Below are positions 1-5,902 of a stretch of 5,918 nt of DNA, piece after piece. This DNA is from an uncultured Desulfobulbaceae bacterium. Its GTDB lineage: Bacteria; Desulfobacterota; Desulfobulbia; Desulfobulbales; Desulfobulbaceae. The notes below the pieces were generated by a model. The model was not told the origin of the DNA, did no database searches, and saw only the letters and a program-made list of their open reading frames with translations. Both the position numbers and the translations under genes were made by a program. How positions within the stretch are numbered: position 1 is the stretch's first letter; the number at the start of each line of letters is the position of its first letter. The DNA lies in assembly GCA_945787305.1 (NCBI GenBank), contig CALZIH010000191.1, forward strand, positions 1 to 5,918, read 5' to 3'.

Positions 1-1
1 T

Positions 2-211
2 GATATGCTCATGGAGCCTGGCATCAATGGCCGACAGGCCTATGAACAGATTCTCAAACTCCATCCCGGCCAGAAGGCCATAGTGACCAGTGGCTTTGCT
101 GCCAATGTTGAGGTTGATGCAACACTCGGGCTCGGAGCATCGGGATTCGTAAGAAAACCATATTCCATTGAAGAGCTTGGATTCGCTGTACAAGAGGGAT
201 TAAAAGGGTAA
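2..211 (+). CDS. C-terminal end of a receiver domain, probably of a hybrid histidine kinase (5' partial)
   Basis: The gene starts before the window; the first full codon (2-4) is Asp and the frame runs to TAA at 209-211. The visible 69 residues are the second half of a CheY-like receiver. The first Asp, followed by MLMEPGING, aligns with the phosphoacceptor in the D-M-x-M-(D/E)-P-G-(I)-(D/N)-G pattern of receivers at the end of hybrid kinases. The conserved Ser/Thr is the Ser of VTSGF and the conserved Lys is in VRKPY. The protein ends right after the last receiver helix, so nothing such as a DNA-binding domain follows. This fits a hybrid sensor kinase whose terminal receiver passes phosphate within the protein or to a partner. 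A stand-alone receiver cannot be excluded because the upstream part is missing. The receiver call is firm; the hybrid-kinase call is inference. Confidence 0.85.
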   Translation, partial: DMLMEPGINGRQAYEQILKLHPGQKAIVTSGFAANVEVDATLGLGASGFVRKPYSIEELGFAVQEGLKG

Positions 212-227
212 TCTTTTCGAAAAGATT
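210..227. repeat. 18-bp perfect palindrome overlapping the stop codon of the upstream gene
   Basis: AATCTTTTCGAAAAGATT equals its own reverse complement over all 18 bases. It begins within the TAA stop codon of the receiver gene, and its last two bases start a TTGACA (226-231). It has no loop and no following T-run, so it is not a classical terminator. It could be a protein-binding operator or a weak 3' hairpin; the function is unknown. Confidence 0.5.
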
Positions 228-467
228 GACACGTTGCAAGGTAAAGATCGTACACACTTTCCCTACCGCCTTGTAGATAAATGACCCATTGAGTAGACAG
301 CGTTTCCTGGGATTTCAAGCCTACCTCACACCTGTCGCTGTCTATATTTACTCATTTGTCGCATTTCACAAAACATCTCAATAATGACAACTTGACATTC
401 ATTTCAGGAGAAGGCATCATTATCTTAAACCTTTTCTTTTCCACACATTTTTTGCACCCTATTTCTT
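212..467. other. Intergenic region between the receiver gene and the PAS kinase gene
   Basis: No convincing gene lies in these 256 bases on either strand; the minus-strand frames crossing it run antisense into the receiver gene and show no family features. It holds most of the palindrome at 210-227, a TTGACA at 226-231 without a convincing -10 (the best is TACACA at 251-256, spacing 19), and a better promoter candidate at 392-420. The last 45 bases are pyrimidine-rich. No tRNA or riboswitch-like structure was recognised. Confidence 0.6.
392..420 (+). promoter_or_regulatory. Predicted sigma70-type promoter for the PAS kinase gene
   Basis: A perfect -35 hexamer TTGACA (392-397) is followed, after exactly 17 bases, by CATCAT (415-420), which matches TATAAT at four of six positions. 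Transcription would start near 427 and leave a leader of about 40 bases before the ATG at 468. Position and orientation fit expression of the downstream cluster. This is a consensus match only. Confidence 0.45.
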
Positions 468-1739
468 ATGAGTGACAATCAGCCCAATATGGAATCGTTA
501 GCCAGGGAACTGCAAAGTGCCCGTGAAACCCTTACCCAACTTCGCTACCAGCACGAAATGATGCTTCGCTGGGTAGAAGAGGGAGCCCTACTGGTAATTG
601 ATCGTGAGGGGAAAGTTATCAATGCTACCGATACAGCTCTGCGTTCTCTCCATTGGGAGGGAGAAGGTTACATTGGTACGGATTTCCATTCAACCATCCA
701 GCATACAATGGAAGACGGCAGTGAATATCCATGGGAGTTTTCCCCAGTTTTTGCTGCAATTGAAGACGGCTCAACACATCACGTTAATGGCGAAATTTTT
801 TGGACCAGTCAAGGGGCGCATTTTTCAGTAGACTACATCGTCTGCGCCACCAGAAATGATCAAAATGAAATTACCGGAGCCACCATAACGTTTCGAAATT
901 TAACTGAAAAGATGCTTCAGGACGCGAAGCGTATTCACGGGATGAAACTTGAGTCCATCGGGCAACTTTCCGCAGGCATCGCTCACGAGATCAACACGCC
1001 CATTCAATTTGTCGGTACCAACCTGGAATTCCTCTGGGAAAGCTTTGACGATGTGATGGACATCATTCAACATTATAAAAAATTGCGTGAGACTCTTGAG
1101 GCCGAGCAACAGTACAAGGAATTTTGTTTAAGCCTGGCTAACAAGGAAGAGGAGGTTGACCTTGACTATATTACAGAAGAGATTCCTGCCGCCTTTAAGC
1201 AGACTCGTGATGGAATCGACCGTGTCGTCAAACTTGTCCAGGGCTTGAAAGGGTTTGCCCACTCTAATAACAGCGAAGAAAAACATTCGTCAGATCTTAA
1301 TGATATTATCAATAACTCCCTGCTGGTCTGTCGCAATGAGTATAAATATGCGGCAGAACTGGATACCGATCTTGGCAACATCCCACAAGTAAATCTCAAC
1401 GCCGGAGACATTGGTCAAGTCATTGTCAACCTTATCATCAATGCCGCCCATGCCATTGAAAGTCATCAGCAGGAAGGGCAGGGCCATATTACTGTGCGCA
1501 GCTGGCAAGAAAAAGACGGTGTTTTCTTTTCGATCCAGGATAATGGAAATGGTATACCAGATGAGGTGCGCAACAGGATCTTTGACCCCTTTTTTACCAC
1601 AAAAGACGTGGGAAAGGGATCAGGCCAAGGACTGGCAATCTCCCGCAGCATCATTGAAGAAAAACACGAAGGGTCCATTAACTTTACTACTGAATCGGGA
1701 GTTGGTACAACGTTTACTGTTCACCTACCGCTCGCCTAA
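468..1739 (+). CDS. Cytoplasmic PAS-domain sensor histidine kinase
   Basis: This 423-residue kinase autophosphorylates on His and should donate phosphate to receiver proteins. Domain order: a short coiled coil (about 8-32), one PAS sensor domain (about 33-148), a dimerisation/phosphoacceptor domain with H-box SAGIAHEINTP and phospho-His 173, and a helical section to about 295. An HATPase_c domain follows: N-box with Asn 321/325 (NLIINAAHAI), G1 box D358-N-G-N-G, F-box FDPFFTTK (372-379) and G2 box GKGSGQGLA (382-390). All catalytic motifs are intact. No transmembrane segment or signal peptide is seen, so it senses a cytoplasmic cue through PAS; the ligand is unknown. Sequence style is NtrB/ZraS-like. 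An in-frame stop at 426 limits upstream extension; the ATG at 468 has no clear Shine-Dalgarno, so ATG 489 (Met 8) is an alternative. It has no receiver, so partners are probably the next two genes. Confidence 0.93.
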   Translation: MSDNQPNMESLARELQSARETLTQLRYQHEMMLRWVEEGALLVIDREGKVINATDTALRSLHWEGEGYIGTDFHSTIQHTMEDGSEYPWEFSPVFAAIEDGSTHHVNGEIFWTSQGAHFSVDYIVCATRNDQNEITGATITFRNLTEKMLQDAKRIHGMKLESIGQLSAGIAHEINTPIQFVGTNLEFLWESFDDVMDIIQHYKKLRETLEAEQQYKEFCLSLANKEEEVDLDYITEEIPAAFKQTRDGIDRVVKLVQGLKGFAHSNNSEEKHSSDLNDIINNSLLVCRNEYKYAAELDTDLGNIPQVNLNAGDIGQVIVNLIINAAHAIESHQQEGQGHITVRSWQEKDGVFFSIQDNGNGIPDEVRNRIFDPFFTTKDVGKGSGQGLAISRSIIEEKHEGSINFTTESGVGTTFTVHLPLA

Positions 1740-1914
1740 TCTTTTATTATTACAGGAAATAAAAAATCCAGCCCCAGGGGGGATACATTTCTGCTACGAT
1801 AAAGTTATAGAACGTACCATTACTTTTCCGGGCATGATCGGAAACATGTAGCCGACCTCGAAAAAGATATTGAATGTCAAAAAAAATATTTATTCATGAC
1901 GTCTAGGGTATTTC
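1740..1914. other. Intergenic region between the PAS kinase and receiver-HDOD genes
   Basis: These 175 bases contain no gene; a plus-strand frame reaching 1851 is an out-of-frame shadow of the kinase. A small inverted repeat, TTTCCG (1825-1830) and CGGAAA (1839-1844) with an 8-base loop, is present without a T-run, so it is not a convincing terminator. The last 50 bases are AT-rich (1861-1896) and could hold a promoter, but no hexamer pair stands out. The spacing allows either co-transcription with the kinase or a separate promoter. Confidence 0.45.
1905..1908 (+). promoter_or_regulatory. Shine-Dalgarno for the receiver-HDOD gene
   Basis: AGGG lies six bases before the ATG at 1915 and supports that start, which also places the receiver's first strand (KTILFVDDE) at the usual distance from the N-terminus. 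The match to the ribosome-binding consensus is short. Confidence 0.4.
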
Positions 1915-3138
1915 ATGGAGAAAAAAACAATACTTTTTGTTGATGACGAACCGAACATCCTCTCCGGTTTACAGAGGATGCTACGCTCCATGCGCAAGAC
2001 AATGAGTTTTCAGTTTGCCGAAAGCGGAACAGCTGCCCTGGAGATCCTGGCCTCGGAACATATTGATGTGGTGGTTTCGGACATGAGGATGCCGGGAATG
2101 GATGGTGCAGACCTACTCACCGCTGTTCAGAAACAATACCCCCATGCAGTTCGCATCATGCTTACCGGCCAGGCGGATGAAGGGGCTATTATGCGTACCG
2201 TTGGGGTGGTGCATCAGTTTCTCGCTAAACCGGCAGATCCGGACATCCTCAAGCAGGTCATCAAGCGAGCCACGGTCCTACAAGATCTGATGGCCGACAA
2301 ACAGACCAAGGAACTGGTTTCCAGTATAGGGAGCCTGCCAAGCCTGCCCAAGATGTATTCAATGCTACAAGAGACATTAAAAGATCCTGACTGCAGTCTT
2401 GCCGATGTGGCGAAAATTATAGAACAGGACCTCGCCATGACTGCCAAATTGCTGCAACTGGTGAACTCCGCCTTCTTTGGACTCTATAAACACATTGAAA
2501 GCCCTTCTCGTGCCGTCAATCTACTGGGCCTTGACACCGTCAAGGCCCTTATTCTTGGGGTTGGCGTATTTTCGGAACTCAAAAGTCCCGGCAGTAAAAT
2601 CTTTGACGTCAATAAGCTCTGGTACCATTCCATGGCAACGGCAGCCTTTGCGAAAATAATTGCTGCCCAGGAGACCGATGATAAGGAAATGATCGATAAC
2701 GCCTTTATTGCAGGGCTGCTACACGATGTAGGTAAACTCCTTCTTTTCTCGCGGATGCCGGAAAAATACGAACAGGCCGTCACACTAGCCATGGAATCCC
2801 ACTGCTCACTTGAGGAAGCCGAACGCCAGATTTTCGGCGCCTGCCATGGTCATGTGGGTGGCTACCTGATCGGTCTCTGGGGATTGCCTGGACCGGTTGT
2901 GGAGGCAATTACCTTCCATCACAGTCTGGACAGTTACCCTGAGCCTTCCTTCTGCCCACCGATTATTACCCATGCCGCTGATTACATATATTACCAGCTC
3001 AATCGAGGGGATTGTATTGGTGAGCCACGGCAACTCAATGAGTATACCCTGGAACAGTTAGGCATTCTAGACCATGTTGAGAGATGGGTTGAACTCTGCT
3101 TGGAAACCCAGAACCGGTGTGAGGAAGATGACGGATAA
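1915..3138 (+). CDS. Response regulator with HDOD output domain
   Basis: The 407-residue protein joins an N-terminal CheY-like receiver (about 4-122) to an HDOD domain (about 136-335) and a helical tail. Receiver residues are complete: acidic pocket D10/D11, phosphoacceptor D56 (VVSDMRMPGMDG), T84 in MLTG and K105 in LAKP. The HDOD part opens with SLPSLPKMYSML and contains LLQLVNSAFFG, LLHDVGKLLLF with His 270-Asp 271, and FGACHGHVGGYLIGLWGLP followed by FHH (335-336). HDOD is an HD-superfamily relative, generally regarded as a non-enzymatic signalling module; here the HD pair is retained but no GYP motif is present. There is no DNA-binding domain, so phosphorylation likely changes protein contacts. 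The stop lies inside the next gene, implying co-transcription and translational coupling. The domain call is firm; the physiological target is unknown. Confidence 0.93.
   Translation: MEKKTILFVDDEPNILSGLQRMLRSMRKTMSFQFAESGTAALEILASEHIDVVVSDMRMPGMDGADLLTAVQKQYPHAVRIMLTGQADEGAIMRTVGVVHQFLAKPADPDILKQVIKRATVLQDLMADKQTKELVSSIGSLPSLPKMYSMLQETLKDPDCSLADVAKIIEQDLAMTAKLLQLVNSAFFGLYKHIESPSRAVNLLGLDTVKALILGVGVFSELKSPGSKIFDVNKLWYHSMATAAFAKIIAAQETDDKEMIDNAFIAGLLHDVGKLLLFSRMPEKYEQAVTLAMESHCSLEEAERQIFGACHGHVGGYLIGLWGLPGPVVEAITFHHSLDSYPEPSFCPPIITHAADYIYYQLNRGDCIGEPRQLNEYTLEQLGILDHVERWVELCLETQNRCEEDDG
3121..3124 (+). promoter_or_regulatory. Shine-Dalgarno-like GAGG deciding the start of the second response regulator
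   Basis: GAGG sits three bases before the ATG at 3128, inside the last codons of the upstream gene. Spacing is short but it is the best site near the receiver start. It favours ATG 3128 over an in-frame ATG at 3074, which would add 18 residues not typical of a receiver, and over GTG 3119. Confidence 0.4.
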
Positions 3139-4294
3139 AATTCTCTTTGTCGACGATGAGGAAAGCGTGCTCCAGTCGATGAAACGACAACTTCGCAAGC
3201 GCTTCTCCTTGCAAACGGCCATGGGTGGTGACGAGGCACTACAGATATTGAAAGAAGAGGGACCCTTTGCGGTAATCGTCTCGGATATGCGAATGCCGGG
3301 AATGAACGGTGTGCAACTTCTTTCCCGGGTCAAGGACACTTACCCGGAGACTGTCCGGATCATGCTCACCGGCAATGCCGACCAGGAAACCGCAACAGAA
3401 GCGGTTAATAACGGCCATATCTTTCGTTTTCTCACCAAACCATGCTCTACAGCCATATTAGTCCCGTCCCTGGCTCTGGCCCAACGGCAATACCGTCTCA
3501 TGACCGCTGAAAAAGAACTGCTGCAAAAAACTCTCAAAGGAAGCGTGACGGTCCTCTCCGAGTTACTCAGCCAGGCCAAACCTACGGTCTTCAGTGCCGG
3601 TCTACGTATAAAGGACTATGCGGTCAGTGTGGCCGAGCAACTGGAGCTGCCCAACCTCTGGCAGATTGAGGTTGCCTCCATGTTGGCACAGATCGGTGGA
3701 ATTTCCCTTCCCAGCGACATTATCAACAAAAAATATGCTGGATTGGAATTGAGTGATGAGGAAGAAGAAATGTGGGAGAACTATCCAGAGATCGGTGCTC
3801 GGCTGCTGGAAAAAATTCCTCGCCTGGAAAATGTCACCAAAATGATCCGCTGGCAGCAGGTGCGCTTTGATGGATTTGACGAAGAACTTGTAAATACCGA
3901 ATTTGAAGAAGTGCTTACTGGCGCGCAAATTTTAAAAGCGGCCATTGATTTTGACATTCAGGTCTATCAGGGTGATGCTCCTCCAGAGGCGGTTGAATAC
4001 CTACGCAGCACAAAAGGAGCCTATAACCCCGAGGTCTTGGATACCCTTGCCCAAATCAAGTTTGAAGACCGTATTCGTCGTACCCTTTGTCTTTCTGTTG
4101 ATGATATTAGTGTCGGCATGATTGTAGAGGAGGACATTGTCGCTAAAAACGGAACTCTCATTCTGCCCAAAGGTCAGGAAATCTCCTGGTCGGCACTGCA
4201 AGCAATGTACAACTTCAATCGTCAGGTTGGTATTGTCGAACCTATTAAGGTGAGTACCTGTCAGGGTAATGAGGGTGAGAATGGAGAAGAGTAG
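3128..4294 (+). CDS. Response regulator with degenerate HD-GYP-like output domain
   Basis: This 388-residue protein begins with a complete receiver (about 3-122): D9/D10, phosphoacceptor D53 (VSDMRMPGMNG), T81 in MLTG and K104 in LTKP. The rest aligns with the HD-GYP fold (about 130-290), but the catalytic residues are lost. The usual LLHDIGK is LAQIGG (A187-Q188), the HPE before GARLL is YPE (Y219), and the HHE-DG-GYP region reads RWQQVRFDGFDE (241-252). It should therefore be unable to cleave cyclic di-GMP and probably acts by binding. A C-terminal segment (about 320-365, ISVGMIVEEDIVAKNGTLILPKGQ) resembles a small module I recall from related response regulators. Start chosen at ATG 3128, an 11-bp overlap with the upstream gene; an ATG at 3074 in the same frame is less likely. 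The stop is TAG. Likely phosphate donors are the flanking kinases. Confidence 0.88.
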   Translation: MTDKILFVDDEESVLQSMKRQLRKRFSLQTAMGGDEALQILKEEGPFAVIVSDMRMPGMNGVQLLSRVKDTYPETVRIMLTGNADQETATEAVNNGHIFRFLTKPCSTAILVPSLALAQRQYRLMTAEKELLQKTLKGSVTVLSELLSQAKPTVFSAGLRIKDYAVSVAEQLELPNLWQIEVASMLAQIGGISLPSDIINKKYAGLELSDEEEEMWENYPEIGARLLEKIPRLENVTKMIRWQQVRFDGFDEELVNTEFEEVLTGAQILKAAIDFDIQVYQGDAPPEAVEYLRSTKGAYNPEVLDTLAQIKFEDRIRRTLCLSVDDISVGMIVEEDIVAKNGTLILPKGQEISWSALQAMYNFNRQVGIVEPIKVSTCQGNEGENGEE

Positions 4295-4397
4295 GCCAAA
4301 AAACAAGGATGGATACCAAACGAAAATCGAATAAGGGGGTAGCAAGCGGTCTACCGGACAATTGAAAGGTTTCTCATAAAAAGAACCAAGAAAGATT
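4295..4397. other. Short intergenic spacer before the receiver-kinase gene, with a weak hairpin
   Basis: There is no gene in these 103 bases. GGTTtCT (4368-4374) can pair with AGAACC (4382-4387), one T bulged and a 7-base loop. This lies directly upstream of the purine-rich stretch AAGAAAG (4388-4394) that probably serves as the ribosome-binding site for ATG 4398. No T-run follows, so it is not a terminator; any effect on translation is speculation. Confidence 0.3.
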
Positions 4398-5381
4398 ATG
4401 CAAGATAAGGCAAAACCTCTTTCAATCTTACTTGTCGAAGACGATGAAGATGATTACCTAATCACCTCTGAACTTCTGGAAGAGGTTGAGGGGATGACTT
4501 TTGAAGTTGAATGGATCGCAGAAGTTGAGGAGGCTATTCATGCAATCAAAGAGAATCGTCACGACATCTTCATATTTGATTACCGTCTTGGTAAGGTGAC
4601 CGGCTTGGATCTGCTGGAGATTGCCATAAATGAACAATGTAAGGCGCCGGTTATTCTGCTTTCTGGTCAGGGGGATCAAGAGGTGGATATGCAAGCCATG
4701 AAGGCTGGAGCCACTGATTATCTTGTCAAGGGCAACCTTGACGCTGATCTTTTCGGCAGATCAATTCGGTATTCCCTTGAACGGAAACATTCAGAAGAAC
4801 AAATCCAAAAGAAAAACTGGGCACTTGAGGCGGAGCAGGGTAAACTTGAATCTGCTCTCAGTGAACTTGTTGGAACAAATCAAGAACTGGAAAAAGCCTA
4901 TCAAGAGCTAAAATCTACACAGGCTCAACTGCTACAGGCCGAAAAAATGGAATCCATTGGTCGGCTTGCGGCAGGGATTGCCCACGAAATCAATACGCCT
5001 GTCCAGTTTATAGGTGATAATACACGGTTTCTTGAAGAGTCCATTCAAGAATTTGATAAATTAATAATTGCGCAGAGTCGTGTTATCGAAGAGCATGTCA
5101 AGGGACAGTGCCCAACTGCTAAAGTCAAAGAGGCAATATCAATAGCGGATGAAATAGATTTCGATTTCTTGAGGAAAGAGATTCCCCAGGCCATTCAACA
5201 ATCTCTGGAAGGTATTAATCGAGTAGCAAAGATCGTGTTGGCAATGAAAGAGTTTTCGCACCCGGGAAATGATGGAAAGTCATTGATAGATCTCAATCAG
5301 GCAATAAGAAATACTACGATAATATCAAGTAACGAATGGAAATATCATGCAGAGATGGATTTGGATTTAGATCCTCAATGA
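4398..5381 (+). CDS. Receiver-histidine kinase, N-terminal part (receiver plus phosphoacceptor domain), ended by a premature TGA
   Basis: The 327-residue product has a receiver (about 8-125): acidic pocket D15/D16, phosphoacceptor D61 (FIFDYRLG), S89 in LLSG and K111 in YLVKG. A coiled-coil linker (about 128-185) and the dimerisation/phosphoacceptor domain follow, with H-box AAGIAHEINTP and phospho-His 196. The reading frame stops at TGA 5379-5381, just before the ATP-binding domain, which continues intact in the same frame to 5759. The full gene would be 453 residues, the normal size for a receiver-kinase in which the N-terminal receiver regulates the kinase. As read, this half cannot phosphorylate itself but could be phosphorylated in trans. 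The region from the H-box on is clearly paralogous to the kinase at 468-1739. Alternatives are a sequencing error, a recent nonsense mutation, readthrough, or a true split kinase. Domain assignment is firm; functional status is uncertain. Confidence 0.88.
   Translation: MQDKAKPLSILLVEDDEDDYLITSELLEEVEGMTFEVEWIAEVEEAIHAIKENRHDIFIFDYRLGKVTGLDLLEIAINEQCKAPVILLSGQGDQEVDMQAMKAGATDYLVKGNLDADLFGRSIRYSLERKHSEEQIQKKNWALEAEQGKLESALSELVGTNQELEKAYQELKSTQAQLLQAEKMESIGRLAAGIAHEINTPVQFIGDNTRFLEESIQEFDKLIIAQSRVIEEHVKGQCPTAKVKEAISIADEIDFDFLRKEIPQAIQQSLEGINRVAKIVLAMKEFSHPGNDGKSLIDLNQAIRNTTIISSNEWKYHAEMDLDLDPQ
5379..5381 (+). other. In-frame TGA interrupting the receiver-kinase gene
   Basis: The codon falls in DLDPQ-stop-PQVHCLAGEINQV. 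In the paralogous kinase upstream the same place reads DLGNIPQVNLNAGDIGQV, so the stop replaces a linker residue, roughly opposite Ile 305, between the phosphoacceptor and ATPase domains. A single base change from TTA (Leu) would give it. The next base is C, a context known to weaken termination at UGA. All four other genes here that end inside the window stop with TAA or TAG, but Trp is always TGG, so code reassignment is not supported. Confidence 0.85.
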
Positions 5382-5759
5382 CCCCAGGTGCACTGCCTTG
5401 CCGGAGAAATTAATCAAGTTATCCTCAACATCATCATCAATGCTGTCCATGCGATACAACAAAAGGGAAAATCCGAGGGCAGTGGGCGAGGCATCATAAA
5501 GATCAGCACCCGGCTGGAAGGCGACCATGTGGTGCTCCGTATCAGTGATAGCGGAACAGGCATACCAGCGCACATACGTCCTAAAATATTTGATCTTTTC
5601 TTTACCACCAAAGAGGTGGGCCGAGGGACTGGTCAAGGCCTGGCCATTGCTTATTCCACGATAGTCGATAAACATGGCGGTACGATTGATTTTGAAAGTA
5701 AGACGGGGGAAGGGACGACTTTTACAATTCGTCTACCTCTTGATGAGGAGAGTCACTAA
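5382..5759 (+). CDS. Receiver-histidine kinase, C-terminal part (HATPase_c domain) downstream of the TGA
   Basis: This stretch continues the frame of the gene at 4398 and encodes a complete ATP-binding domain. It has the N-box NIIINAVHAI (Asn 344/348 in full-length numbering), G1 box D384-S-G-T-G, F-box FDLFFTTK (398-405), G2 box GRGTGQGLA (408-416) and the final strand GTTFTIRLPL. It ends at TAA 5757-5759. No second stop or frameshift is present, so there is no sign of long-term decay. The only early start codon is GTG at 5388, with no Shine-Dalgarno before it (CCCCAG precedes); the ATG overlapping the stop at 5378 is in another frame and closes after 11 codons. Independent translation is thus doubtful; it is best read as the second half of one disrupted or read-through kinase gene (4398-5759). 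The stop codon abuts a foldback repeat. Confidence 0.8.
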   Translation, partial: PQVHCLAGEINQVILNIIINAVHAIQQKGKSEGSGRGIIKISTRLEGDHVVLRISDSGTGIPAHIRPKIFDLFFTTKEVGRGTGQGLAIAYSTIVDKHGGTIDFESKTGEGTTFTIRLPLDEESH

Positions 5760-5902
5760 AGGGTGCCTTGAAAAATTAGGATTTTCGTTCAAGGTCAAGG
5801 CACGCGAATAATTTTACCTCAGGCATATGATTGATATTCCGAGGATAAAATTTTGAGCATAACGCCGAGATTGGGCGAAAATACAATTATTCAAGGTAGC
5901 CT
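5760..5902. mobile_element. MITE-like foldback element with 18-bp terminal inverted repeats
   Basis: AGGGTGCCTTGAAAAATT (5760-5777) and the reverse complement of 5885-5902 (AGGCTACCTTGAATAATT) match at 15 of 18 positions. The similarity of the arms continues inward past ATTTTCG, and the centre forms another stem: 5810-5820 pairs with 5841-5852 with one bulged A, then ATAT (5825-5828) can pair with ATAT (5834-5837). The whole unit, about 143 bp, can therefore fold into one long imperfect hairpin. TAAA occurs on each side (5757-5760 and 5902-5905; CTAAAG if extended to 5756-5761 and 5901-5906), which looks like a target-site duplication using the kinase stop codon. It has no coding capacity, so a transposase would have to act in trans. 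A chromosomal palindromic repeat family of the REP type is the alternative. No family name is assigned. Confidence 0.7.
5763..5803 (+). repeat. Perfect 9-bp inverted repeat inside the foldback element
   Basis: GTGCCTTGA (5763-5771) is the exact reverse complement of TCAAGGCAC (5795-5803), with a 23-base loop. An overlapping alternative pairs CCTTGAA (5766-5772) with TTCAAGG (5788-5794). Both compete with the full-length pairing to the right end, where TTCAAGG occurs again (5890-5896). No T-run follows, so intrinsic termination is not predicted, although such a hairpin could protect the 3' end of the kinase mRNA. Confidence 0.55.

Noticed and set aside
40..318. Minus-strand frame over the receiver tail and intergenic region
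   Set aside because: It mirrors the receiver codons for most of its length and has no recognisable protein features or ribosome-binding site.
1768..1787. GC-rich ATCC/CCC...GGG/GGAT hairpin after the PAS kinase as a terminator
   Set aside because: The stem needs a two-base bulge and a three-base loop and is not followed by a T-run.
1411..1851. 146-codon plus-strand frame overlapping the end of the PAS kinase
   Set aside because: It is out of frame with a clearly functional ATPase domain, shows no domain features, and is a shadow frame.
3074..3127. Upstream ATG start for the pseudo-HD-GYP regulator
   Set aside because: The 18 extra residues are encoded within the HDOD gene's tail in another frame and precede a normal receiver N-terminus (MTDKILFVDDEE); ATG 3128 has a nearby GAGG.
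5379..5381. TGA read as Trp or Gly by a variant genetic code
   Set aside because: All Trp codons I traced are TGG and this is the only in-frame TGA in about 1,600 codons; a recoded genome would show more.
5378..5413. ATGA stop-start overlap restarting translation of the ATPase half
   Set aside because: The ATG at 5378 is out of frame with the ATPase domain and its reading frame closes after 11 codons.
5379..5420. TGA as a selenocysteine codon
   Set aside because: No convincing SECIS-type hairpin follows the codon (only a weak CAGG/CCTTG pairing with a bulge), the site is a domain linker where the paralogue has no Cys, and there is no redox motif nearby.
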